Shown: piece after piece, positions 48,433 through 56,296 of the stretch
Layout of the letters: every line of letters starts with the position of its first letter
Numbering within the stretch: position 1 is the stretch's first letter
Source: Leifsonia poae
GTDB lineage: Bacteria; Actinomycetota; Actinomycetes; Actinomycetales; Microbacteriaceae
Direction of reading: 5' to 3'
Length of the DNA: 64,000 nucleotides
Assembly (NCBI RefSeq): GCF_027921845.1
Contig: NZ_BSEN01000013.1
Span: 47,122 to 111,121 of the forward strand
Notes under the pieces: model-generated
Told to the model about the DNA's origin: nothing
The model's database searches: none
The model's input: the letters and a program-made list of their open reading frames with translations, nothing else
Program-made: the position numbers and the translations under genes

Positions 48433-49727
48433 CGGGACGATTCTCGAGCCGTGTTTCGCACCTGAGCGATGCGCTCGCTCAGAAACGTCCGCTCGGTCTC
48501 GTTGGCGGTCAGTTCGCGCGCCCGCTCGAGCGCGACCACGGCTTCGTCGTCGCGGCCCAGTCGCAGCAGCAGCTCGGCCACGATCGCCGGCAGGTAGGGA
48601 TAGCCGGCCAGCCGCGCATCCTGTTGGAGTTCCTCCAGCTCGGCCAGCGCCTGCTCGGGGCCGCGCACCATCGACAGCGGCACCGTGCGATTCACGGCGA
48701 CGACCGGCGATGGCCACGTGACGAGCAACGCGTCGTAGAGCTCGACGAGCTGCGGCCAGTCGGTCCGCTCGTAGGTGGGCGCTTCGGCGTACAGCGAGGC
48801 GATCGCGGCCTGCAGTGCGTAGCGCCCGGCGCCGCCGACGCGCAGGCCGTCCACGATCAGGTCGTGCGCTTCGGCCAGCGCGCTCCGATCCCACTGCGAG
48901 CGGTCCTGATGTTCGAGCCGAACGAGCCGGCCATCCGGGTCGACCCGCGTCGAGCGGCGGGCGTCCGTCACCAGGATGAGCGCGAGCAGCCCGCGCACCT
49001 CCGGCTCGTCGGGCATCAGTTCGCTGAGCATCCGGGCGAGAGCCAGCGCCTGATCGGCGAGTTCGGTGCGCATCAAAGACGCGCCAGACGGAGACGTGTG
49101 ACCGGTGGTGAACAACAGGTGGATGACGCCCAGCACGGCGCGCAGGCGGTCGGGCAACTCGGCGGCGGCCGGCACGCGATACGGGATGCGGGCCGTCACG
49201 ATCTTCTTCTTGGCGCGCGTCATCCGGGCGGCCATCGTCGGCTCCGGCACCAGGAACAGCCGCGCGATGTCGGCGGTCGGAACGCCGCACACCAGGCGGA
49301 GCGTCAGGGCCAGCTGGGCATCCTGGGCGAGGGCCGGGTGGCAGCAGAGGAAGATCAGGCGCAGCCGCTCATCCGGGATGTCGGCGGTGCGATCGTCGGC
49401 GACGGGCGCGAGCTCGGCCACGAACGCGTCCGCCCCGTCCGTGGCCTCCGGCTCGAGCAGCAGCGGCAGTTTCGCCCGCAGCGCGCTCTCTCGCCGGATC
49501 GCGTCGACGGCGCGACGGCGGGCGGCCGTGGTGAGCCACCCCTCCGGATTCTCGGGGATTCCGTCGCGCTGCCAGGCCGCCACGGCCGAGACGTACGCCT
49601 CCTGCACGGCCTCCTCCGCGAGGTCGAGGTCGCGCGTGACGCGCACCGTCGTCGCCAGGACACGGCCCCAGCTGCGACGGTGCGCATCCGCGATCGCCGC
49701 GCGCACGGCGGCGGCGTCGTCCGTCAT
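48429..49727 (-). CDS. ECF42-type RNA polymerase sigma factor with C-terminal TPR-like domain
   Basis: The 432-residue protein is far longer than a simple ECF sigma. Region 2 (ATTVRVTRDLDLAEEAVQEA, GWLTTAARRRAVDAIRRESA) and region 4 (LAQDAQLALTLRLVCGVPTA, PTMAARMTRAKKKI) are followed by a ~200-residue helical DUF6596/TPR-like extension (GVIHLLFTTGHTSPSG, RYALQAAIASLYAEAPTYER). This architecture, with the DGPF gene directly upstream (4-bp overlap), defines group ECF42, in which the C-terminal domain replaces an anti-sigma factor for control. A matching promoter lies upstream of the partner gene. Confidence 0.94.
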   Translation of the reverse strand: MTDDAAAVRAAIADAHRRSWGRVLATTVRVTRDLDLAEEAVQEAYVSAVAAWQRDGIPENPEGWLTTAARRRAVDAIRRESALRAKLPLLLEPEATDGADAFVAELAPVADDRTADIPDERLRLIFLCCHPALAQDAQLALTLRLVCGVPTADIARLFLVPEPTMAARMTRAKKKIVTARIPYRVPAAAELPDRLRAVLGVIHLLFTTGHTSPSGASLMRTELADQALALARMLSELMPDEPEVRGLLALILVTDARRSTRVDPDGRLVRLEHQDRSQWDRSALAEAHDLIVDGLRVGGAGRYALQAAIASLYAEAPTYERTDWPQLVELYDALLVTWPSPVVAVNRTVPLSMVRGPEQALAELEELQQDARLAGYPYLPAIVAELLLRLGRDDEAVVALERARELTANETERTFLSERIAQVRNTARESSR

Positions 49728-50086
49728 CCGTCGACGGCGGCTCTGTCGACGATGAAGCCGCCTTCGACGGGCCGCACCTCGACGCCGCCGCCCTGCTGGG
49801 TGATCGGGTTGCGTCCGGCGATCTCCAGCGCGGCATCCAGATCGGGTGCCTCGATCACATAGAAGCCGGCTACGACCTCTTTGGCATCGATGAAGGGACC
49901 GTCGGTGACCGCATCGCTTCGGATCGAGGTCGCCGTGGTGGCGGCCGGGTGCAGCGCGAAGGCCGCGACCATCGCGCCCGACCCGACGAGTTCGTCGGCG
50001 TAGCGGCTGTGCGCGTCGCGATCGTCGGTGGTCAGGTTCTCGTCGGCGGGGTTCTTCGTGTAGATCAGGACCGCGTACTGGGCCAT
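49724..50086 (-). CDS. YCII/DGPF-domain protein, partner of the ECF42 sigma factor
   Basis: The 120-residue protein has MAQYAVLIYTKNPADENLTT at the N-terminus and the family signature VTDGPFIDAKEVVAGFYVIE in the middle, then APDLDAALEIAGRNP and EVRPVEGGF, matching the DGPF/YCII-related fold. Proteins of this kind are encoded with ECF42 sigma factors and are their main regulon members; their enzymatic role is unknown. GGAG precedes ATG 50086. The sigma gene starts inside its stop codon region. A TGTCGA-N16-CGAC promoter is found upstream. Confidence 0.93.
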   Translation of the reverse strand: MAQYAVLIYTKNPADENLTTDDRDAHSRYADELVGSGAMVAAFALHPAATTATSIRSDAVTDGPFIDAKEVVAGFYVIEAPDLDAALEIAGRNPITQQGGGVEVRPVEGGFIVDRAAVDG

Positions 50087-50131
50087 GGGGTTCTCCAATT
50101 CCGGTGGGGACTATCTTTCCTTACACCTGTC

Positions 50132-50158
50132 TGTCGAACAGCAATGCAGAAATCGACA
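50132..50158. promoter_or_regulatory. Symmetric divergent ECF42-type promoter
   Basis: On the minus strand TGTCGA (50158-50153), 16 bp, CGAC (50136-50133) fits the ECF42 promoter pattern as I recall it from the literature (TGTCGA at -35, CGA/TC at -10), ahead of the DGPF gene. Because the site is an inverted repeat, the plus strand has the same TGTCGA (50132-50137)-N16-CGAC (50154-50157) arrangement reading toward the gene at 50185. Confidence 0.82.
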
Positions 50159-50184
50159 GCACCGCGCCGAATACGATGCAACGC

Positions 50185-50604
50185 ATGGATCGAACGGAAT
50201 TCATCGGATATGTGCGGGGGCACGGTGACGCAGTCGTGTCCACGATCGGTCCGGATGGCGCACCGCAAGCGGCGTACCTGTCCGTCGCCGCGACGGATCG
50301 AGGCGAACTGGTCTTCGATGCCCGGCCGTCGTCGCGCAAGGTGTCGAACATCCGGCGCGATTCGCGCGTGGCCGTGGTGATCGGCGGCGCCGACGGCACG
50401 ACTCTGCAGTGCGAGGGCGAGGCAGACCTGCCGGAGGGGGAGGAACTCGAGCGTTGTGCAGCGGCGTACGTATCGGCGTTCCCGCAGTTCGCGGATTCCC
50501 TCGCGTCGGGCGTGGTGGTCATCCGGGTGCGGTTGATGTGGGCCCGTTACGGCGATTTTCGCGGTCGGGGTGCCGAGATGCGCGACGTGGACCTCGGGCC
50601 CTGA
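50185..50604 (+). CDS. PNPOx-like (F420/FMN-binding split-barrel) oxidoreductase
   Basis: The ~139-residue protein is a single split beta-barrel: VVSTIGPDGAPQAAYLSVAA, ELVFDARPSSRKVSNIRRDS and RVAVVIGGADGTTLQCEGEA, the usual order in pyridoxamine-phosphate-oxidase-like proteins. VRLMWARYGDFRGRG resembles the cofactor-facing C-terminal strand. Such actinobacterial enzymes may use FMN, F420 or haem; the sequence does not decide. ATG 50176 is an alternative start. It is divergent from the DGPF-ECF42 pair and shares the symmetric ECF42-type promoter, so it is probably an additional ECF42 target. Confidence 0.85.
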   Translation: MDRTEFIGYVRGHGDAVVSTIGPDGAPQAAYLSVAATDRGELVFDARPSSRKVSNIRRDSRVAVVIGGADGTTLQCEGEADLPEGEELERCAAAYVSAFPQFADSLASGVVVIRVRLMWARYGDFRGRGAEMRDVDLGP

Positions 50605-50749
50605 GCGACGACTCCGACCGGATCCCCACCTGACCGCTCCCCGAGGTCATGCGCACAGGCTACCGCGGCACGGTGAGTATGGCGAGATGCACAGTACGCG
50701 GTCATCGTGCGCTGGCCCGCGCGCGAGCGGCGGGGTTACAGTGGCCGGC

Positions 50750-51112
50750 ATGACGGATGAGACCACTATCGCCTACACCGCGCTCGCCAAGGGCACGCCG
50801 ATCCTGACAGCCGAAGGCACCGAGCTCGGCACGGTCGAGCACGTGCTGCAGGACCCCTCGATCGACCTCTTCGACGGCATCGCCGTGAAGACGAGCGCCG
50901 GCTTGCGCTTCGTCGACGCCGACCTCGTGGGGCGGATCACGACCGCGGCCGTGCACACCACGCTGACCGTCGACGACGCCGCCGCGCTGCCGGAGCCCCA
51001 GGGAACCGAGGTGCTCGACGCCGATCCGAACGAGTACGAGGGCAACGGCCTCAGCGCGTGGTTCGGCCGGGTCTTCCTGCGCGAGCACTGGATGCGTCGC
51101 AAGAATGAATGA
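50750..51112 (+). CDS. PRC-barrel-like protein
   Basis: The 120-residue protein has TALAKGTPILTAEGTELGTV, EHVLQDPSIDLFDGIAVKTS and AGLRFVDADLVGRITTAAVH. The pattern 'conserved G-T-x-L/V-G-x-V-x-x-V' followed by an outward strand is that of PRC-barrel domains found in RimM and photosynthetic reaction centre H subunits. The C-terminus is polar and ends WMRRKNE. Its role is unknown; stand-alone actinobacterial PRC-barrel proteins are common stress-related genes. ATG 50750 has GTGGCCGG upstream. It may be transcribed with the micro-ORF 90 bp downstream. Confidence 0.78.
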   Translation: MTDETTIAYTALAKGTPILTAEGTELGTVEHVLQDPSIDLFDGIAVKTSAGLRFVDADLVGRITTAAVHTTLTVDDAAALPEPQGTEVLDADPNEYEGNGLSAWFGRVFLREHWMRRKNE

Positions 51113-51202
51113 CGAATCCTCAATTTAGCTTTACCGCGACTGACCCGGAGGACTAGTATCCAGCCATCAGGCGGCACCCGAGGCCGCCTCGAGGAGGCTC
51201 AG

Positions 51203-51289
51203 ATGCCTGAAGATGGTGGGAAGCCGGCCACGCGACCGGATGCCGACGATGACGGCAACGGCGACAACGACTTCACGATCAACCGCTGA
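51203..51289 (+). CDS. 28-residue acidic micro-ORF with a strong ribosome-binding site
   Basis: ATG 51203 is preceded by GAGGAGG with 5-nt spacing, one of the best ribosome-binding sites in the window. The frame encodes MPEDGGKPATRPDADDDGNG followed by DNDFTINR, then stops. The peptide is Asp/Gly/Asn-rich and probably unfolded. The gene for the membrane-anchored DUF6777 protein begins 65 bp downstream. It could be a leader peptide or a small acidic protein like those at 35984 and 57296. No homologue is known to me. Confidence 0.6.
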   Translation: MPEDGGKPATRPDADDDGNGDNDFTINR

Positions 51290-51353
51290 ACAGCAACGAC
51301 TCGACGGGCGAGGGTCTCGCCGCCTGCCGTCGTATGTCGTGAGCGGGTGAGCC

Positions 51354-53378
51354 GTGACCGAGACATCCGTCGGGCGCCGTCGGCGCTGGTGGATCGTGGG
51401 CGCGATCGTCGCGGCCGTGGTGCTCGTCGGCGCCGCGGGCGCGGTGTACTTCGCCGTGTCGAGCAACGCTGCCGTGTCGGTGGCTCTCGTGCCGTCGTCC
51501 ACGCCGGGAGCGAATCCGTTCACCGCGACCGTCGCGAGTGCGACGCCCGACGCCGCCGACACCGTCGTGCAGAAGAGCGCCCAGCTGCGCAAGACGCTCC
51601 CCGTCGCCAAAGCCACGCACACGCCGGTGGCGACCGGAACGACGCCAGGACTCTACGGCGGCAGCGGGGACGCCCAGGTCTGCGATCCGCAGAAGCTGGT
51701 GTCGTTCCTCACGGCCAACCCGGCGAAGGCTGCGGCCTGGGCCCGCGTACTGGGGGTCCGGGCGAAGAACATCGGCGCGTACGTGGCGTCGCTGACGCCG
51801 GTCATCCTGAACAGCGACACCCTCGTGATCAACCACGGCTACCGCAACGGGGCGGCGACAACGCTCGTCTCCGTTCTGCAGGCGGGCACGGCGGTGATGG
51901 TGGATGCGACCGGCACGCCACGGGTGAAGTGCAATTGCGGCAACCCGCTGACCGCGCCCCAGCCCCTGTCTCTCACCGCGGCGCATGTGGTCGGCAAGCG
52001 GTGGGCCGGTTACGCCCCGAAGAACGTGATCGCGGTGAAGCCCGGGGCCAGCGGTGGCGACCTGCAACTCGTCGATCTCGGCACCGGCACGGTCTATCAG
52101 CAGGCGGTCGGACCGGTGACCGCGCTGTGGGCCGCGGCATCCTGGAGCACATCGACCGGCACCAGCATCGTCGACCAGACGGAGGTCTGGACGAGCGCGG
52201 ACGGAAGATCCTGGGCGCACGTCGCCACCGTTCCGCATGAACTGATCTCCGGGCTCGGCTACGCGAACGGGCACTGGGTCGCGGTCACGCTGCCCCCGGT
52301 CTTCGACGTGCCTCAGTCGGACATCCTGACCAGCGCGGATCTGCGCACGTGGAAGAAGGCGGCGAGTGTTCCCGGACAGCTCAACGGGGTCGCCTTCGGC
52401 GGCGGCCGATGGGAGGCGGTGGGGGATGCGCCGGCCGGCTCGCTCGGCTATCAATCGCAGGCGGGCGGAGCGGGGATCGTCTACTCCAGCTCGAACGGAT
52501 CCGACTGGCGACCGGTCGCGACGGTGGCCGATACGAGCAAGTACGGCCTCACCGGGCTGTCGTCGGTCGCCTACGGAGACGGCCGCTGGACTGCTGTCGC
52601 GGGGATCGCGCTCGCTCCGCCGGTGAAGGTCTACGGCAGCACCGACGGCGAGCACTGGACGCCGCAGGCGGCGGACGCGCTGGAGAACCAGACGGGAGGA
52701 GCCGTGACCTACGGATCGGGGACCTGGCTGATCAATGCGAACACCCACGCGCTCCCGGATCCGCTGACGTTCACCCCATCGCCGACCGACGGCCTCGCCG
52801 ACACGAGCACGGACGGCGCGTCGTGGCAGACAGCTCCTGCCGCGGGTCTCGAGGGGACCAGGGTCGAAGCCGCCGGCTACGGCTCCGGCCGCTGGCTCGT
52901 CGCGACGGAGGAGTCCGACCTGCCGAATCCCATGCACGCGCTCGTCGGTTCGAGGGTCGCGTCGAGCTCCGATGGAAACACGTGGGCGATGATCGGCCAG
53001 ATCGCCGGTCCGATGGGGGCCATCGGATACGGGGCGGTGCCGTCGCGCGGTGGGGCGACGGCACCGCCGACCACGCCCTCGGCGACACCCTCCGCCGCCC
53101 CTTCACCGACACCGTCACCGACGGCGGCGGCCGGATCTCCGCAGTGCAGTGCCGACCTGCTGAAGGCGGCCCGCACGCGCGCCGGGCTCGACGGCACGAT
53201 CGATCATCCGCAGTGCAGCGGCACGTGGGCCATCGCCGCCGTCATCCTGCAGCAGTCGGAGATCACGGCGGTGTTCGAGTGGGTCGACGGCGCCTGGACG
53301 GTTCGGTCGAGGAACAACGTCTGCGCCGAGAACCTGCTGCCCGCCGACCTCGTGCAACTCGGCTGCCACAGCAACTGA
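51354..53378 (+). CDS. Membrane-anchored DUF6777-type protein with propeller-like repeats
   Basis: The 674-residue protein has a basic start (GRRRRWW) and one N-terminal transmembrane helix (IVGAIVAAVVLVGAAGAVYF). The following ~200 residues match the DUF6777 pattern: TPGLYGGSGDAQVCDPQKLV, SLTPVILNSDTLVINHGYRN and GTPRVKCNCGNPLTAPQPL. Next come about six Asp-box/BNR-like repeats with motifs such as VWTSADGRSWAHVATV, ILTSADLRTWKKAASV, VYSSSNGSDWRPVATV and VYGSTDGEHWTPQAA, a Pro/Ser/Thr linker, and a small Cys-containing terminal domain (QCSADLLKAA, HPQCSGTW, NNVCAENLLP). It should face outside the cell and bind a surface ligand. Confidence 0.85.
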   Translation: MTETSVGRRRRWWIVGAIVAAVVLVGAAGAVYFAVSSNAAVSVALVPSSTPGANPFTATVASATPDAADTVVQKSAQLRKTLPVAKATHTPVATGTTPGLYGGSGDAQVCDPQKLVSFLTANPAKAAAWARVLGVRAKNIGAYVASLTPVILNSDTLVINHGYRNGAATTLVSVLQAGTAVMVDATGTPRVKCNCGNPLTAPQPLSLTAAHVVGKRWAGYAPKNVIAVKPGASGGDLQLVDLGTGTVYQQAVGPVTALWAAASWSTSTGTSIVDQTEVWTSADGRSWAHVATVPHELISGLGYANGHWVAVTLPPVFDVPQSDILTSADLRTWKKAASVPGQLNGVAFGGGRWEAVGDAPAGSLGYQSQAGGAGIVYSSSNGSDWRPVATVADTSKYGLTGLSSVAYGDGRWTAVAGIALAPPVKVYGSTDGEHWTPQAADALENQTGGAVTYGSGTWLINANTHALPDPLTFTPSPTDGLADTSTDGASWQTAPAAGLEGTRVEAAGYGSGRWLVATEESDLPNPMHALVGSRVASSSDGNTWAMIGQIAGPMGAIGYGAVPSRGGATAPPTTPSATPSAAPSPTPSPTAAAGSPQCSADLLKAARTRAGLDGTIDHPQCSGTWAIAAVILQQSEITAVFEWVDGAWTVRSRNNVCAENLLPADLVQLGCHSN

Positions 53379-53438
53379 CGTTCGCGGCAGGGCCGCTGGC
53401 GATGCGACCCGGCCGCCCGGGTCGCATTGCACCGAGCG

Positions 53439-54449
53439 CTACGCCTCGCGTGTTGCCGGCGAGCGCGTCGCCGTGTGGGACGCGTCGCGTTCCACCACGT
53501 CGCCGAGCACGTCGTCGATCCGTGAGAGGAATTCCGCCGGGATCGTGACCCCGGACGCCGCGGCGTTCTCGGCGACCTGCTCCGGGCGGGAGGCCCCGAT
53601 GATCGCTGCAGCCACGTTGTCGTTCTGCAGTACCCACGCGACGGCGAGCTGCGCCGACGTCAGGTCGAGCTCCCGGGCGATCGGTTCGAGCTGCTGCACC
53701 CGCGTCAGGATGTCGTCGCCGAGGAAGCGCTTGACGGTGTCCTTGCCGCCGCGCTCGTCGGTCGCCCTGCTGCCCTCGGGCAGCGGAGCGCCCGGCTTGT
53801 ACTTGCCGGTGAGCACCCCCTGCGCGATCGGCGACCAGACGATCTGCGAGATGCCGAGCTCCTTCGACGTCGGAACGACCTCCTCCTCGATCACGCGCCA
53901 GAGGGCCGAATACTCGGGCTGGTTCGAGATCAGCTGGATGTTGAGCTCCTTCGCAAGGGCGGCACCGGCGCGCAACTGCTCGGCCGTCCACTCGCTCACA
54001 CCGATGTAGAGGGCCTTGCCCTGGCGCACGACGTCCGCGAAGGCCTGCATGGTCTCTTCGAGCGGGGTCTCGAAGTCGAAGCGGTGCGCCTGGTAGAGGT
54101 CGACGTAGTCGGTCTGGAGGCGCTCGAGCGAACCGTTGATCGACTCCAGGATGTGCTTGCGCGAGAGCCCGACATCGTTGTGGCCCTTCGGTCCCGTCGG
54201 CCCGAACACCTTGGTGAAGATCTCGATCGAGGCGCGGCGCTCGCCCTTCAGGGTCTCGCCGAGCACCGACTCGGCCACCGTATTGGCGTAGACGTCGGCC
54301 GTGTCGAAGGTGGTGATCCCGGCATCCAGAGCTGCTCGCACGCATGCGGTGGCTGTGTCGTTCTCGATCTGCGACCCGTGAGTGAGCCAATTGCCGTAGG
54401 TGATCTCCGAGATCTTGAAACCCGAGTTGCCGAGGTACCTGAACTGCAT
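53439..54449 (-). CDS. Aldo/keto reductase (Kv-beta-like)
   Basis: The 336-residue NADPH-dependent oxidoreductase has the AKR motifs ITTFDTADVYANTVAESVLG (catalytic Asp/Tyr), IFTKVFGPTGPKGHND (Lys), DYVDLYQAHRFDFETPLEET (His) and AAAIIGASRPEQVAEN (cofactor). QPEYSALWRVIEEEVVPTSK and SPIAQGVLTGKYKPG resemble potassium-channel beta-subunit-type AKRs. AAGGAG 7 nt before ATG 54449 fixes the start. It is divergent from the MgtC gene across 207 bp and differs clearly from the AKR at 34959. Confidence 0.94.
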   Translation of the reverse strand: MQFRYLGNSGFKISEITYGNWLTHGSQIENDTATACVRAALDAGITTFDTADVYANTVAESVLGETLKGERRASIEIFTKVFGPTGPKGHNDVGLSRKHILESINGSLERLQTDYVDLYQAHRFDFETPLEETMQAFADVVRQGKALYIGVSEWTAEQLRAGAALAKELNIQLISNQPEYSALWRVIEEEVVPTSKELGISQIVWSPIAQGVLTGKYKPGAPLPEGSRATDERGGKDTVKRFLGDDILTRVQQLEPIARELDLTSAQLAVAWVLQNDNVAAAIIGASRPEQVAENAAASGVTIPAEFLSRIDDVLGDVVERDASHTATRSPATREA

Positions 54450-54656
54450 GCGATTTCTCCTTCGATGGCGACGCCACGATGGCGACTCCGTGAGCGATGA
54501 TGTCCTCGAACGACGGGATGCGCAACCGCCTGGACACAGCACCGCCGGCACATCATCCGGTCCGGGTGATGCCCTCGATCACCGTGCGGCGCTACCGTGC
54601 GACACCACCGGGACTTCGGCACTGCGGGGCCGGACGAGGAAAGGTGTGGTGGTCGC

Positions 54657-55346
54657 GTGGAGGTGTGGCTCGGCGGAGGGGGTCTCGCGACCCAGCTTCT
54701 GCTGCTCCTGCTCGCGTTCGTGCTGTCGGGCGTGATCGGGTTCGAGCGCGAGCGCCGGTTCAAGAGCGCGGGGCTCGGGACGCACATCCTGGTCGGGGTG
54801 GGCGCCGCCCTGTTCACCCTGGTCTCCGCCTACGGCTTCACGAGCCTCGGCCTGCATCCGATCGACCCGACCCGGATCGCCGCCCAGGTGGTCACGGGGA
54901 TCGGATTCGTGGGCGCGGGCGTGATCTTCGTCAATCGCGGGAACGTGGTTGGCCTGACGACCGCTGCGTCCATCTGGGTGACGGCCGCGGTCGGGATGGC
55001 CTGCGCCGCCGGCCTGCCGATCCTCGCGGTGGCGGGCACGGCGCTCCATCTGGTGACGGTGGGGTCGATGCCGATCGCCGGGCGGCTGATCCGGCGCACG
55101 ACCGGGGCGACCGTCGTCGTGCTCGCGGCGCATGACGGCGACGCCATCCAGGCGGTGATCGACCTGTGCGCGGCCAACGGCGCGAAAACGCGCATCGACG
55201 AGATGAGTCAGGCCGAGAACGGCGCGGCGATGGAGTTCAGCATCCACGTGAAGGGTCGCAGGTCCGACGTCGAGGCGCTGATCTCCGCGATCGCGCAACT
55301 CGACGGCGTGAAGCGGGTCTCCGCGGACACGACGGGGCTCTCCTGA
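54657..55346 (+). CDS. MgtC/SapB-family membrane protein
   Basis: The 229-residue protein has five membrane helices and the MgtC core motifs: [58 protein letters not shown] and [22 protein letters not shown]-terminal ACT-like cytoplasmic domain ([40 protein letters not shown]) follows. MgtC proteins support growth at low Mg2+ and modulate ATP synthase or stress responses. The start is probably GTG 54657 with AGGAAAGG about 11 nt upstream. A 22-bp palindrome directly downstream separates it from the convergent flavin reductase gene. Confidence 0.92.
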   Translation: MEVWLGGGGLATQLLLLLLAFVLSGVIGFERERRFKSAGLGTHILVGVGAALFTLVSAYGFTSLGLHPIDPTRIAAQVVTGIGFVGAGVIFVNRGNVVGLTTAASIWVTAAVGMACAAGLPILAVAGTALHLVTVGSMPIAGRLIRRTTGATVVVLAAHDGDAIQAVIDLCAANGAKTRIDEMSQAENGAAMEFSIHVKGRRSDVEALISAIAQLDGVKRVSADTTGLS

Positions 55347-55359
55347 GGCGAGACGCCGG

Positions 55360-55420
55360 AATGAGGGGTCGCAACACGCCGCTTCGGGGTCGACCACACG
55401 GCGTGTTGCGACCCCTCATT
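55360..55420. repeat. Perfect 22-bp intergenic palindrome overlapping a stop codon (GAGGGGTCGC type)
   Basis: Left arm 55360-55381 (begins AATGAGGGGTCGCAACACG) and right arm 55399-55420 are perfectly complementary over 22 bp, with a 17-nt loop. On the minus strand the right arm supplies the flavin-reductase stop TGA (55416-55418). It lies 14 bp after the MgtC stop, so it serves both convergent genes as a probable bidirectional terminator. Confidence 0.92.
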
Positions 55421-56090
55421 GCACGAGGACCCGTGCCGGGGCCCCCGGCCGGTACCACTCCTCGTCGATCGAGGCGAGACGCGACGGGCTGACCTCGCCG
55501 CCCATGCCGAAGAACCGCTGGAATGACATCAGCAGGGGATGCCAGCGCAGCGGGTCCACGCGATTCGGATGTCCGGCCATCCGGAGTTCCTGGTGCACAT
55601 GCACCCGTGTCACCGCAACCTCGGCGAGCACGATGCCGCCTGCTCGGGCCGGATCATCGCTTTCCAGCTCGTGCAGGCGCATGACCGGCCCCTCCATCGT
55701 CACGGGGCACTCGGCGACCCTCGCGGGCGCAACGGTGTCCGACGGCAGGGGAGTGAGGCCGGCATGTGCGAACTTGTCGCGCACGTGTCGGTAGCCCACG
55801 CCCGACTTGCGTTCGGAGACCGGATGCCGCCCCGTCGTCAGCGCGAGCCGATCGACGGCGTCGACGAGAGAGGCATCGGGGAGATTGATTACGCATTCGC
55901 GCGTGCCCGTCAGGTTGAGGCCGGTCTGCGACCGCGCGGCGACGCCGAGCACGGCACGGTGCCCGAGCCAGAAGATCGACGAGATCGGGGCAAGGTTCTG
56001 CACGCCATCCTCGTCCTGTGTGCTGATGAGGGCGACGGGGGTGCCGAAGTACAGAATGGCCGGGTCGATGGCGACGTGGGTGCTGGTCAC
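55416..56090 (-). CDS. Flavin reductase family protein (FMN-binding split barrel)
   Basis: The 224-residue protein contains FGTPVALISTQDEDGVQNLA, PISSIFWLGHRAVLGVAARS and LNLTGTRECVINLPDASLVD, the conserved N-terminal half of flavin-reductase-like FMN-binding proteins. VAECPVTMEGPVMRLHELES continues the fold. Members reduce FMN or act on small molecules; a specific substrate is not apparent. GTG 56090 has AGGA at 6 nt; GTG 56123 is an in-frame alternative. Its stop codon lies inside the 55360-55420 palindrome. It is divergent from the manganese catalase gene. Confidence 0.9.
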   Translation of the reverse strand: MTSTHVAIDPAILYFGTPVALISTQDEDGVQNLAPISSIFWLGHRAVLGVAARSQTGLNLTGTRECVINLPDASLVDAVDRLALTTGRHPVSERKSGVGYRHVRDKFAHAGLTPLPSDTVAPARVAECPVTMEGPVMRLHELESDDPARAGGIVLAEVAVTRVHVHQELRMAGHPNRVDPLRWHPLLMSFQRFFGMGGEVSPSRLASIDEEWYRPGAPARVLVQ

Positions 56091-56204
56091 TGAGGATCCT
56101 TCGCTGGTCGGCGGCGCGCTCACATCCGCGCCTCGAGTCCATCCTTCGACGCGTCGCTCCTCAACGCTGGCGGGTTTCGGACGCCGCGTCCCGATCCGTC
56201 AATC

Positions 56205-56215
56205 GACCTGAGGTC
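56205..56215. promoter_or_regulatory. Small palindrome in the divergent gap before manganese catalase
   Basis: GACCTGAGGTC is an 11-bp palindrome about 80 bp upstream of the catalase start and 115 bp from the flavin-reductase start. It is a possible operator for either gene; no regulator is encoded next to it. Confidence 0.35.
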
Positions 56216-56296
56216 AATGGGTGGTGGTCGCCCGTTATCTGAGGACCGTCAACAGGGAGTCGGCCATCCCGCGCCGGCACAAGACCTGGAGGTCTC

